From contig JACPGE010000029.1 in the NCBI GenBank assembly GCA_016182605.1, positions 1 through 38,461 on the forward strand: a DNA stretch of 38,461 nt, written 5' to 3'. Of this stretch, positions 24,775 to 33,175 are shown piece by piece. Position 1 is the first letter of the stretch. Every line of letters starts with the position of its first letter. The notes beneath the pieces are model-generated. The model had not been told where the DNA came from, did no database searches, and saw only the letters and a list, made by a program, of their open reading frames with translations. The position numbers were made by a program, and so were the translations under genes. The stretch comes from Candidatus Hydrogenedentota bacterium (GTDB lineage Bacteria; Hydrogenedentota; Hydrogenedentia; Hydrogenedentales; JAEUWI01).

Positions 24775-25297
24775 GGTCCTGTTCCAGTCTTGCCCTGAAG
24801 GTTTGCCGGGCCTTATGCAATCGCGACTTGACGGTTCCCAGCGGAATGCCGAGGATCCCGGCGAGTTCTTCGTACCCGAAGCCCTGCAGGTAGTGGAGCG
24901 CCAGCAGGCTGGCCTCCTCCTGCGGGAGCGACTCCAGCACATCGCGCACCTCAATCGGGTCGTTGCGCGCTTCCATGCGATCCGCATCCGCCCGATCCTG
25001 AATATAGGCGCGCTGACGCGACCGGCGCCGGATCAGATCGGCGGCCTTGTTTCGTGCAATACGAAATATCCAGGCGGGAAACCGCGCGGGGTCTTGAAGC
25101 TGGGGGAGTTCCCGCACGACTGCAAGCCACACCTCCTGGGTCACGTCCCAAGCGCTTTCATCGTGCCCCGTAAGAACGCGCGCAAAGGACCAAAGCCCCG
25201 CCTGCCAAGTCTCCACCAGTTCCGCGAAGCCTTCGGCGTCGCCGGTTTGGGCTCGTAATACGAGCGATTCGGTACGAATGGTCTCTGGCGTCTTCAT
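24767..25297 (-). CDS. ECF-family RNA polymerase sigma factor
   Basis: This 176-residue sigma-70 family protein has only regions 2 and 4. Region 2 runs from about 12 to 90, with DVTQEVWLAVVREL (51-64) and FPAWIFRIARNKAADLIRRR (73-92, core and -10 binding). Region 4 is at 118-172, with LPQEEASLLALHYLQGFGYEELAGILG then the recognition helix PLGTVKSRLHKAR (152-164). It should direct transcription in response to a signal passed through a partner protein, most likely the membrane protein translated in overlap. The start at 25297 lacks a clear ribosome-binding site. Confidence 0.93.
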   Translation of the reverse strand: MKTPETIRTESLVLRAQTGDAEGFAELVETWQAGLWSFARVLTGHDESAWDVTQEVWLAVVRELPQLQDPARFPAWIFRIARNKAADLIRRRSRQRAYIQDRADADRMEARNDPIEVRDVLESLPQEEASLLALHYLQGFGYEELAGILGIPLGTVKSRLHKARQTFRARLEQDHE

Positions 25298-25310
25298 AGT
25301 TCTGTCTATA

Positions 25311-25336
25311 GGTCGCGTGACCGGGGTGAAAGGTTC
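25311..25336 (-). promoter_or_regulatory. Possible ECF-type autoregulatory promoter
   Basis: On the minus strand GAACCT (25336-25331) is followed by about 16 nt and CGACC (25315-25311), a layout like GAAC...CGTC promoters of many ECF factors. Transcription would start only a few bases before the sigma ATG, so the mRNA would be almost leaderless. Weak, motif-based. Confidence 0.25.
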
Positions 25337-25527
25337 ACGTGTTTCCCCGCCAAGAGCTTAGGCCTCGCGCCAAGATAATTGTAACAAGTGGTGGTGATTG
25401 TGGCGGGCCAAACGCTGTGCCTCCCTACGTATTCACATCCCGGTATGCTGTACGCTGGTAGCGGCCCAATTCAAGCCCACCCAATATTGACACCGAATGG
25501 ATATTGGACGTTCCTGTCCGAGCCCCA

Positions 25528-25731
25528 CAAAGGATCTTGGACATTCCTGTCCGAGTCTTTCCTGGAAGCTCTTGGATATTCCGAGGTATCCCCGAGGTCG
25601 CGTTCAAAGGCTCTGTGGAGCCCCAAGGCCTTCGGCACGCCCGGTATAATCCAAGGTCCCCTTCGCTTGTTTGTTTTCATTTCCCCGTCCTCGCACAGAC
25701 CCGCTCGGACAGGAATGTCCAAGATCCTTTG
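25528..25731. repeat. 28-bp perfect inverted repeat around 148 nt (MITE-like)
   Basis: Bases 25528-25555 are exactly the reverse complement of 25704-25731. Each arm carries the small palindrome GGACATTCCTGTCC. A related but diverged unit (GGACGTTCCTGTCC) precedes at 25506-25519 and a partial one (TTGGATATTCC) occurs at 25573-25583. The spacer has no gene. A small non-autonomous element, or two oppositely oriented units of a dispersed repeat, would explain it. Confidence 0.7.
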
Positions 25732-25860
25732 GCCTTCGATCAAAATTACTGTACCAAGTTTGTTCGTGGATAGAGCGCGTATATCGAATCCATCCGAACA
25801 CGTCTTGTTAGATTTATTTTGGCGCGAGGCCTTAGCATTCGGCAGGCACTGCAAACCGGC

Positions 25861-27408
25861 TTAATTGACCGGCCGGAGGTAGAGGACGCCCTGACCCAAA
25901 ATGGGGGTGTGCCAGGGGGCGTAACCGTGCTTTGCTGCAAAGGCGAGGAACTCATGCTCGTGATCGGCCTCGAATCCGGTGAGGATGGCGGCGGGCATGA
26001 GCGACTCCAGATGGTCGAGCCCATGGCCGTCCTGCACGAGGCCGAGTTGTTGCTGGACGTCCGCGGGAATCACATCCCCCACGCGGTAGAAGAAGGCGGA
26101 ACCGGAGAAGGCCTGATCGAAGGGGAGGCCCGCTTCGACTACGAGCAAGGGGGACAGGGTGGAAACGAGGTGCGGTTCGGGGTGATGGGCGAGGGCGGTG
26201 GCCATGGCGCGGGCTTCGTGGTGCACCGTGGTGGGAATCCAGCGCGCGGGAGCGAGCCCGGTGAGGCCCTCTTGAAAGAGATAGCGTCCACCACTTACGA
26301 GCACCACAAGGGCGCAGATCGTCAGGGCAATGTGTACGGAGCGCAGGCGGGATGCTTCGAGCGCGGGGTAGAGCGAGGCGGCGAGCAGAATATAGAACGG
26401 CAGCGGGAAGACCAGGTAGTGGAGGTGCATGGGCCGGGGCAGCATGCAGCCGATGGTGGCGGTGATCGCGACGATGGCCCAGACGAGGGGCAGGGCGTTG
26501 GGGGCTTTGAAGCGTTGCACGAGGCCGGTGCGCCCCAGGCCGATCGCGAGGGCAATAAGGGTGATGGCTATGGCGGCGTTGCCGGTGTAGCCGAGCTTTT
26601 CGAGGGTGTAGCCCACGCGGCTTGACAGGGAAATGCGCCCGAGATCGCCAATGGCGATGCGCCACGCTGTATTGTACTGGTGGAAGATGTAATTGTTGAA
26701 CATGAAGGCATGGGGATCGTGGAAGAAGACCCAGAGTGTGGGGAGGCCCGCTGGCAAGGTGCCGATCACGTAGGCGGCGCCAAGGCGCAGGCGTTGCTTC
26801 GGAGACTCGCCGCCGGGATGGACGAAGTAGAAGAGGACCAGCAGTTCCGGCAGCAGGAGGAAGTAATAGAGTTTGAAGCCCGCGGCGAGACAGAAGAACG
26901 CGCCGCAGAGGGCCGCCCAGGCGCGTGAACGTTCCAGCAGGGCATGCTGCAACGCCCAGGCGCCGCCCAGGGCAAAGGTGAGCGCGGGGATATGGCAGGA
27001 GATGAGGCCGTTGGTGGAGTAGAGCACGAGGGTGTTGAAGAGGAGGAAGGCGGTGAGAATCAGGGATACGGTGTCGTTTCGGGTGGTGTGGCGCACGGCC
27101 AGGAAGAGGAAGAGGCCGCCGAGGGCCATGAGCAGCGCGCTCGCGGCGCGGAAATGCCAGAAGGGATACTCCGTGGGGACAAGCCGCAAGTAGGCCCCCA
27201 TGATCATGGGGTGCAGGGGCATGGCGGAGTAGGTGAAGCCTTGGTAAATGGCATGGTCCTTCGCCATGACCGCACCGGCGAGGTAGTGATCTTCGTCATG
27301 GTTCAGCGGGCTGGTCATGCCTTCGAGGAAGAGGAAGGCAAGCGTAAGCGCGGCACATACCACGAATACGGGCACAGGGATATTGTGTGGGAGCGTGAGG
27401 CCCTTCAT
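25861..27408 (-). CDS. GT-C family membrane glycosyltransferase (ArnT/PMT-like fold)
   Basis: The 515-residue protein has about 11-12 membrane helices and a C-terminal soluble part (about 400-515). The first extracytoplasmic loop carries SPLNHDEDHYLAG (33-45), the Asp-Glu pair typical of GT-C catalytic loops in GT39/GT83-like enzymes. PRPMHLHYLVFPLPF sits before a late helix, also as in that fold. It should use a lipid-linked sugar donor on the periplasmic side; the acceptor is unknown. Its ATG is 17 nt after the SelW-like gene stop, so it is the last gene of the haem protein operon. Confidence 0.82.
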   Translation of the reverse strand: MKGLTLPHNIPVPVFVVCAALTLAFLFLEGMTSPLNHDEDHYLAGAVMAKDHAIYQGFTYSAMPLHPMIMGAYLRLVPTEYPFWHFRAASALLMALGGLFLFLAVRHTTRNDTVSLILTAFLLFNTLVLYSTNGLISCHIPALTFALGGAWALQHALLERSRAWAALCGAFFCLAAGFKLYYFLLLPELLVLFYFVHPGGESPKQRLRLGAAYVIGTLPAGLPTLWVFFHDPHAFMFNNYIFHQYNTAWRIAIGDLGRISLSSRVGYTLEKLGYTGNAAIAITLIALAIGLGRTGLVQRFKAPNALPLVWAIVAITATIGCMLPRPMHLHYLVFPLPFYILLAASLYPALEASRLRSVHIALTICALVVLVSGGRYLFQEGLTGLAPARWIPTTVHHEARAMATALAHHPEPHLVSTLSPLLVVEAGLPFDQAFSGSAFFYRVGDVIPADVQQQLGLVQDGHGLDHLESLMPAAILTGFEADHEHEFLAFAAKHGYAPWHTPILGQGVLYLRPVN

Positions 27409-27425
27409 GATTGCCGAAAGTCTCT

Positions 27426-27713
27426 CTACTTGTTATCCGAGTGTCCGAGATCGCGGTTTGGGGCGATGATGTCGCGGACGCGCTGCTTGAGTTCCTTGGC
27501 TTCTGGGAAGCGGGATTCTTCCTTGCGCGACCAGACGAGAATGCCGTCGACGTAGACTTCGAAGACGCCGCCGGTGCCGGGCTGCAAGGCGACCTCACCG
27601 AGATCCTGCTCGAAGGTGGTGAGCAATTCCTGCGCGAGCCAGGCGGCGCGGAGCAGCCATTTGCACTGGGTGCAGTAGGTGATTTCGATTCGCGGCATGC
27701 GATGTGTGGTCAT
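27426..27713 (-). CDS. SelW/Rdx family CxxC protein
   Basis: This 95-residue thioredoxin-like-fold protein has the redox motif CTQC at 14-17 after the first strand (RIEITYCTQCKW). The family core follows: TGGVFEVYVDGILVWSRKE, RFPEAKELKQRVRDII. Eukaryotic SelW and some bacterial homologues carry selenocysteine at the second Cys; here it is an ordinary Cys. A redox or thiol-binding role is inferred. An internal ATG (residue 6) is an alternative start. It lies 2 nt after the haem protein stop and 17 nt before the GT-C start, so the three genes are certainly close-packed. Confidence 0.88.
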   Translation of the reverse strand: MTTHRMPRIEITYCTQCKWLLRAAWLAQELLTTFEQDLGEVALQPGTGGVFEVYVDGILVWSRKEESRFPEAKELKQRVRDIIAPNRDLGHSDNK

Positions 27714-27715
27714 GG

Positions 27716-30700
27716 CTATTTCAGGGTCCCCAGGTAGGCTACGAGGTTGGTCAATTCTTCCACGCTCAGACCGGCCACGAGCCCAGTGGGCATGAGCGAG
27801 GTGGTGGACTTGCGGCGTTCGAGGATGTCCTTGGTCTCAATCCGCGTGGTGGCGCCGGTGGCGTCGAGCAATTCTACCGCATCGGCGGTCTCACTGTGAA
27901 GAATGCCGCTCACGAAGCCTTCCCATTCGGTGCGCAGGAGCCATACCTCGTATTCGTGGGAGATGGCGGCGCTGGGGTTGAGGATGGATTCGAGCAGGGC
28001 CTCTTTGCTGAGTTTCTGGCCGATGACCGAGAGGTCCGGGCCGACCTTGCCGCCTTCCCCCTGCACCAGGTGGCATTGATAACACTGGGAGGCGCCCGCC
28101 TGAAAGAAGACCTCGCGGCCCCGGACGGGGTCGCCCGTCATGGCGGCGAGTTCCTTCAGGGAGGGAAGGGCCTGGCCTTCGCGGGTCTGTTCGCGCGGCA
28201 GCAATTGCGCGGCCATGAGGCGCACGTTTTCGAAACGGCTGGCATGGGCCAGGTCGCTGGTCTGGAGGAGCAGGTCCTGTGGGAGGGTGCGCTGTTCCAC
28301 GGCGTCGAGGAGGAGCACCTGTCCTGCTTCGCTTCCGGCGAGCGTGTTGAGGCAGGCGGAGCGGAATTCTTTCGGGCGGTTGGGGTCGAGCACGAGCTGG
28401 CCCATCATCTGGTGGGCTTCGTCTGTATGAAATAGGCCCAGCAATGCGATGCCTTCTGCTGCAATGGCGGGATCGGTATCGGCAAGCAGCGCCAGGATCG
28501 TGTCCTTCGGCAGGCCGTAGGTCTTCAGGTCCTCCTGGCGGACGACTTCACGCGCGCACTGCAACGCGGCGATGCGGCCCTCCACCGGAAGCGTGGCGTT
28601 CTGTCCACGGGTGAAGAGCGTGGGCAGCAGTGGCCGGTTACGCGCATCGGCAATGTACTGGTAGACGGACGCGGTCAATTCCGGCCGTTCCAGCATGGCG
28701 GTGAGGGTGTGTTCCAGGTCGGCCTCGCGGGTGACGTCGCGCCAGATATCGCCGCCATCGCGTGCTAGGAGTTGGAGGGCGTAGGTCTGCAATTCGACGG
28801 GCTGATCCGCCTCCAGCAGCCCCAGTATCGACTTGCCGGCTTCGGGTGTGCCGATTGCATCGAGGGTTTTCGCGGCGTCTTTGCGCAGTTCCAGGGCGAG
28901 CTTTGGGTTCTTGAGCGCTTTGAGGGCGTCCTCGAAGGCGCTTTCCGGGTGCAACTGAATCGCGAGTTGCGAGAACTCCTGGGTCCACTTCTTGCCCAGC
29001 TTCTTGCGCAATGCGGCGTAGGCCTCGGTTTCCAGGCCCTGAAATGCGATGCCGATGGCCTCCCGGTAGAAGCGGTCCTGGCCGTCGTAGTGTGCTGCGA
29101 GGGCCACAAGTTGCTTGAAGTGGGGCTGACGATCTTCGATACGGGCCAATTCGAGGAGCAGTTGGCGGCGCACCTGGGGCGCTTCCGAATCCGCCAGCGC
29201 AAGCGCGGCTGCGATACCGGCTGCATCGCGGCGGCAGAGCATGCGGACGGCCTGCACCTGAATATCCACGCTGGAATCGTGGAGCGCACCTTCAACTACT
29301 GCCGCGCCCTTCTCTGGCGACTCGGCCAGCAGCCACAACGCGCGCGCGCGGTTCACGGAATGCTCCGACGCATAGAGCGCTTCCAGCGCGGCGGTGTCGT
29401 TCGCGCGCGCGGCCTGCGCGAGGGCCTGCCACGCGAGATAGCGCACCGAACGGTTGGGGGATAGGAGGGCCACCGATGCCGCGGCGGGCGTGGAGACATC
29501 CGGCGTGGCGACGGTGTACTTCGCGCCGGGCTGGGCCACGCGGTAAACGCGCCCCTGTGCGGTGTCTCCCATGCGGTGGCCGCCCACACCGGGGTCATAC
29601 CAGTCGGCCACGAAGACGGAGCCATCGGGCGCGACGCAGACATCGCTCGGCCGGAACCACTTGTCTTCCTTGCACGAAAGGAGAATTTCGATTTCCGCGT
29701 CGTAGCCCGCGCCCTTTGGCGACAGTTTGTAGGCGCGGATGACGCCCGGGCCCGCGTCTGCGTGCAGGATCGTGCCGAAGAAGCGATCGGGCAGGTGCTG
29801 GCCTTCATATTCGTGGAGACCCGTGGGCGAACCGAATCCCGTGCGCAGCACGTTCGGCGCCACGCCCGGCAGATCCTTGTTCCAATGCACGGCGGGATCG
29901 TGGCGGTCACCCTTGCGGCGCGGCCAATAGCCGTAGTTGCCGCCTTCCATGATGTAGTTGAACTGGCACTGCTGGTTGCCGTCGTCGTCGTTGTCCGAAA
30001 TGAAGAGCGTGCCGAAGCTGTTTTCCGCGGGTTCGTAGGGATTGCGCATGCCCCACGCGATCATTTCGAGGTGATTGCCGTCCAGGTCACAGCGCAACAG
30101 CGTGGCGGCTGGTTTGCCCTCTCCCGCCTTGCCGCCGATGACGCGGTTACCCGATTTGTCCGTCACGTCGAGTCCCGAATCGCCCACGCTCAGATAGAGC
30201 CAGCCATCGGGACCGAAGTGCAGGCCGTGAATGGCGTGATCGTGATCCACCCCGGCAAAACCCGAGAGCACGACCGTCTTTTTGTCCGCCTTGCCATCGC
30301 CATCGGTGTCTTCCAGATAGAAGAGGTCGGGCGACTGGCAAACATAGACGCGATCGCCGAGCACGGCGATACCAATGGGCGCCTGCAACGACGGATCCTG
30401 GTACCACGTGGAGGCCTGATCGCAGACCCCGTCGCCATCCGTGTCCTCCAGAACGCGGATGCGGTCCCCTGCGGGATCGGCGGTGGGATGGTTGAAGAGG
30501 CGGTAATTGGCCGCTTCCGTGATCCAGATGCGTCCCCGGGCGTCGATATCCATCGCCGTGGGATTGCGGAGGTCGGGCTCCGCTGCGAAGAGGGAGACTG
30601 CGAGATCCGGCGGGGTTTCCATGGCCGCGAGTGCAGTGGCTGGATCGACCTGGGCGACGGTGGCCGGGGCGATCCACAGCGTGATCATGGCGGCAGCGCG

Positions 30701-30799
30701 GCCGAAAGGACTTAATGGACGGAAGGGAGCAAAAAGATGGAGCGGATGAAACGTGGGCGCAAGAGGGTGGATATACACGGCGCTTCTCCCGGAATCCAC
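27716..30799 (-). CDS. PVC-type beta-propeller / HEAT / cytochrome c protein
   Basis: This large exported protein has three parts in order. The N-terminal sugar-dehydrogenase-like beta-propeller (about 55-420) contains repeated Asp-rich loops such as EDTDGDGVCD and EDTDGDGKADK. A helical HEAT-like region spans about 430-870. The C-terminal cytochrome c domain has the haem site CYQCH (906-910) and ends near VEELTNLVAYLGTLK. The architecture is typical of membrane-bound dehydrogenase/haem-binding proteins (TIGR02604/TIGR02603) expanded in Planctomycetes and Verrucomicrobia. The substrate is unknown; an oxidised sugar or sugar alcohol is plausible. The start is uncertain: GTG 30799 gives a long lead before the hydrophobic AAAMITLWIAPATVA signal, and ATG 30688 cuts into it. 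Confidence 0.9.
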   Translation of the reverse strand: MDSGRSAVYIHPLAPTFHPLHLFAPFRPLSPFGRAAAMITLWIAPATVAQVDPATALAAMETPPDLAVSLFAAEPDLRNPTAMDIDARGRIWITEAANYRLFNHPTADPAGDRIRVLEDTDGDGVCDQASTWYQDPSLQAPIGIAVLGDRVYVCQSPDLFYLEDTDGDGKADKKTVVLSGFAGVDHDHAIHGLHFGPDGWLYLSVGDSGLDVTDKSGNRVIGGKAGEGKPAATLLRCDLDGNHLEMIAWGMRNPYEPAENSFGTLFISDNDDDGNQQCQFNYIMEGGNYGYWPRRKGDRHDPAVHWNKDLPGVAPNVLRTGFGSPTGLHEYEGQHLPDRFFGTILHADAGPGVIRAYKLSPKGAGYDAEIEILLSCKEDKWFRPSDVCVAPDGSVFVADWYDPGVGGHRMGDTAQGRVYRVAQPGAKYTVATPDVSTPAAASVALLSPNRSVRYLAWQALAQAARANDTAALEALYASEHSVNRARALWLLAESPEKGAAVVEGALHDSSVDIQVQAVRMLCRRDAAGIAAALALADSEAPQVRRQLLLELARIEDRQPHFKQLVALAAHYDGQDRFYREAIGIAFQGLETEAYAALRKKLGKKWTQEFSQLAIQLHPESAFEDALKALKNPKLALELRKDAAKTLDAIGTPEAGKSILGLLEADQPVELQTYALQLLARDGGDIWRDVTREADLEHTLTAMLERPELTASVYQYIADARNRPLLPTLFTRGQNATLPVEGRIAALQCAREVVRQEDLKTYGLPKDTILALLADTDPAIAAEGIALLGLFHTDEAHQMMGQLVLDPNRPKEFRSACLNTLAGSEAGQVLLLDAVEQRTLPQDLLLQTSDLAHASRFENVRLMAAQLLPREQTREGQALPSLKELAAMTGDPVRGREVFFQAGASQCYQCHLVQGEGGKVGPDLSVIGQKLSKEALLESILNPSAAISHEYEVWLLRTEWEGFVSGILHSETADAVELLDATGATTRIETKDILERRKSTTSLMPTGLVAGLSVEELTNLVAYLGTLK

Positions 30800-30814
30800 G
30801 GTGGGTCACCGTGG
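30796..30814. promoter_or_regulatory. Perfect 8-bp inverted repeat at the haem protein start
   Basis: CCACGGTG and CACCGTGG are separated by 3 nt and overlap the GTG at 30799. In a 180-nt divergent gap this could be an operator shared with the Gfo/Idh gene, or a hairpin that controls translation. A second hairpin (CCCCACGC ... GCGTGTGGGG) lies at 30843-30871. Confidence 0.35.
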
Positions 30815-30979
30815 CATGGCTGCACAATTGGGGGAAAGAAGGCCCCACGCTAACGCAGTCGGCGTGTGGGGTTCAAGGCGGGCACGTGGGCAGTTTGCTT
30901 TGCCGGGGGGAAAGTGCTGAAATGGGCGTCTTGGGTTGCGCAGCCGCCGGCAGGGCCGGCACAGCAGGAGTTTTCGATT

Positions 30980-32254
30980 ATGGAACCTACGATGAATCGC
31001 CGGGAGTTTGTGGGGCGCACGGCGCTTGGGGCCGTGGCGCTGGCGGCCAGTCTGCCGGCCCGGGCAGAGGAGGCGCCGCGCACGGTGGTGGTGGGCGTGA
31101 TGGGGTTGTCGCGGGGAATGGCGCTGGCTACGGAGTTCGCGGTGCAGCCGGGAGTGGAGGTGCGTTACGTGTGCGACGTGGACACGAAGCGCGCGGAGAC
31201 GTGCGCGGCGGAGGTGGAGAAGGCGTGTGGCAAGCGGCCGCAGATCGTGGACGACTTCCGGCGGATACTGGAGGATCAGGGCGTGGACGCGCTGGTGTGT
31301 GCCGCGCCGAACCATTGGCACGCACCCGCGACGATCCTGGCGTGTTCCGCGGGCAAGCATGTCTACGTGGAGAAGCCGTGCTGTCACAATCCGCGTGAGG
31401 GCGAACTGATGATCGAGGCGGCGCGCAAGCATAACCGTGCGGTGCAGGTGGGGACGCAGCGTCGCAGCAGCCCGAGTATCCGGAAGGCCATCGAAATGAT
31501 CCATGGGGGGGCCATCGGCCGGGTCTATGCGTCCCGGGCGACTTATGCGAGTGTGCGGCCATCGCTGGGCCGGGGAAAGCCCGTGGCGGTGCCGGCGGAA
31601 CTCAACTACGATCTGTGGCAGGGTCCCGCGCCGCGCATGGACTATCTGGACAACCGGGTGCACTACAACTGGCACTGGTTCTGGCACTGGGGCAATGGGG
31701 AACTGGGCAACAATGGGGTGCACACGCTGGACCTGTGCCGCTGGGGGCTCCAGGTGGACAACCCGGTGCGGGTGACGTCCTGCGGCGGGCGCTACCGATT
31801 CGCGGACGACCAGGAAACGCCGGACACGCACACGGTCGGGTTTGAGTTCGAGGGGAACCGGGCGATCACATGGCAGGGGCACAGTTGCAATGGTTATGGG
31901 GAGGATTTTGTGAATTTTTATGGCGAAACGGGGACCTTGTGTCTGGATGACGGCGGCGATTTCAAGCTGCTGGACCTCGATAACAAGGTGGTGCTGGAGG
32001 AGAAGGGCACGCTGGGCGGCCCGGAACACATCGCCGATTTTCTGACGGCCATTCGCGATGAGGCGCCCACGCGGCTGCATTGCGAAATTGGTGATGCGTA
32101 TAAGAGCACGCTGCTGTGTCATCTTGGCAACATCGCGCATCGCACGGGCCGGTCTCTGCGCTGCGACGCTGCGGACGGAAAGATCCTCGACGATGCAGAG
32201 GCCATGAAGCACTGGGCGCGGGACTATGAGCCGGGCTGGGAGCCGAAGGTATAG
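30980..32254 (+). CDS. Tat-exported Gfo/Idh/MocA family oxidoreductase
   Basis: The 424-residue protein starts with a twin-arginine signal (NRREFVGRTALGAVALAASL, 6-25, then ARAEE), so it is exported folded, probably with bound nucleotide. The Rossmann domain begins VVVGVMGLSRG. CAAPNHWHAPA (108-118) and VEKP (130-133) are the family nucleotide/substrate motifs, and GNNGVHTLDLCRWG (243-256) carries the His of the C-terminal domain. The ATG at 30980 follows CAGGAG by 9 nt. The substrate (a sugar or cyclitol) cannot be read. The next gene on this strand is the interrupting RAYT and then another Gfo/Idh. Confidence 0.92.
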   Translation: MEPTMNRREFVGRTALGAVALAASLPARAEEAPRTVVVGVMGLSRGMALATEFAVQPGVEVRYVCDVDTKRAETCAAEVEKACGKRPQIVDDFRRILEDQGVDALVCAAPNHWHAPATILACSAGKHVYVEKPCCHNPREGELMIEAARKHNRAVQVGTQRRSSPSIRKAIEMIHGGAIGRVYASRATYASVRPSLGRGKPVAVPAELNYDLWQGPAPRMDYLDNRVHYNWHWFWHWGNGELGNNGVHTLDLCRWGLQVDNPVRVTSCGGRYRFADDQETPDTHTVGFEFEGNRAITWQGHSCNGYGEDFVNFYGETGTLCLDDGGDFKLLDLDNKVVLEEKGTLGGPEHIADFLTAIRDEAPTRLHCEIGDAYKSTLLCHLGNIAHRTGRSLRCDAADGKILDDAEAMKHWARDYEPGWEPKV

Positions 32255-32313
32255 GGCGGAGGAGGAGGTTTGGGGGGGAGGTGTGGGTGCAAGATTGGTT
32301 TAATATGTTGGAT

Positions 32314-32370
32314 AGGGGACTGTCCTCTACCCGAGTTTCACGAGGGTTAGGGACTGTCCCCCGCATCCCC
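32314..32370 (+). repeat. REP-like flank, left of RAYT (57 nt)
   Basis: The unit begins AGGGGACTGTCCTC and ends AGGGACTGTCCCCC plus GCATCCCC. Its reverse complement occurs at 33058-33114 with 50 of 57 positions identical, so the pair brackets the RAYT gene. The changes fall mostly in the central hairpin. The terminal motifs match the REP-like units at 127-289. Confidence 0.75.
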
Positions 32371-32396
32371 GTCATGCAACAATTGGAGTCCTTCGC

Positions 32397-33040
32397 ATGC
32401 CCCGTAGTGCGCGCATTGTGGTTCCTGGCGCCGCGCATCATGTTACGCAACGTGGTCACAATCGTTGCGCTGTGTTTCACAACGACATTGATCGGCGATC
32501 GTATCTGTCCCTCTTGCAGGAGCATGCGGCGGCAGCCGACTGCCGCATTGCTGGATACTGTCTCATGACCAATCACGTGCATTTGGTTGTGGTGCCGCAG
32601 CGAGCAGAGGGTTTGTCCGCGATGATGCGCGGGATCAACACGAAGTATGGGAGTGGTTTCAACAGGCGTTCACGCCGGGTTGGCGCCATATGGCAGGGAC
32701 GGTTTTATTCTTGTCCCATGGATTATCCGCATGCCATAAATGCGTTGTGTTACGTGGAATTGAATCCAGTTCGCGCTGGCATGGCGGAATCAACTGAATT
32801 CTACGAGTGGTCCAGCGCAGGGCACACTTGGGATTGCGTGAGCGTGAGGAGTTGCTCGATTTGCCGCGGTGGTGGAGGAAGTGGGACGCGCAGGCATGGC
32901 GGGAGATGCTGGCCGCGTTTGGAGAACGTTCCCGCGATGCGGACGAGATTCGGAACTGCACCCGCAGTGGAAAGGCGTTGGGTGATACCGCGTTTTTGGA
33001 ACGTGTGTCGGCGATTCGGGCAGACTTGGGGATGTCGTAG
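32397..33040 (+). pseudogene. REP-associated tyrosine transposase (RAYT, Y1_Tnp), frameshifted
   Basis: The first 141 residues match the single-domain HUH transposase family that mobilises REP sequences: HHVTQRGHNR (14-23), the HUH histidines in MTNHVHLVV (57-65), IWQGRFYSCPMD (98-109), and the presumed catalytic Tyr119 in CYVELNPVRAG. After EWSSA (about 32820) the frame loses similarity. A one-base shift restores the expected continuation (AHLGLREREELLDLP ... FLERVSAIRADLG) to a stop at 33038-33040. So a single-base deletion near 32811-32821 probably broke the gene. Programmed frameshifting is not excluded, but no slippery heptamer is seen. A GGAG ribosome-binding site lies 8 nt before the ATG. 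In the unshifted frame translation would run to 33179. Confidence 0.85.
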
Positions 33041-33057
33041 TTCGGGTGTGGCATGTT

Positions 33058-33114
33058 GGGGATGCGGGGGACAGTCCCTGGCCCTCGCAGAACTCGGGCC
33101 GAGGACAGTCCCCT
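33058..33114 (-). repeat. REP-like flank, right of RAYT (57 nt, inverted)
   Basis: This is the inverted partner of 32314-32370. It can form a GGCCC/GGGCC hairpin at its centre (33080-33100). Inverted REPs around a RAYT are the classic arrangement for this family. Confidence 0.75.
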
Positions 33115-33117
33115 TGG

Positions 33118-33150
33118 GGGAGATCTCTCACTTTGTTCGAGATGACAATA
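33118..33150. repeat. Short dispersed-repeat remnant
   Basis: The reverse complement contains TGTCATCTCGAAC and GTGAGAGATCT, resembling the widespread bacterial intergenic repeat that reads TGTCATCCTGAGCGAAGC... in many genomes. It lies between the REP flank and the next gene. Recognition is by resemblance only. Confidence 0.35.
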
Positions 33151-33175
33151 GGATCGAGTTGACCGGGAGGACGGT

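Larger units (their letters stand above)
25298..25860. other. Repeat-rich non-coding region
   Basis: The 563 nt between the sigma factor and the GT-C gene hold no credible gene. Open frames here translate the repeat and have no family resemblance. Contents: a possible ECF promoter (25311-25336, minus) and a cluster of GGAC-x-TTCCTGTCC palindromes including a 28-bp perfect inverted repeat (25528-25731). Confidence 0.6.

Noticed and set aside
25388-25864. 158-codon open frame in the repeat region
   Set aside because: Its translation is the GGAC-x-TTCCTGTCC repeat (recurring W-T-F-L-S-E) and it has no homologous features.
30806-32212. 468-codon minus-strand open frame
   Set aside because: It is antisense to the first Gfo/Idh gene, which has a Tat signal, a ribosome-binding site and family motifs.
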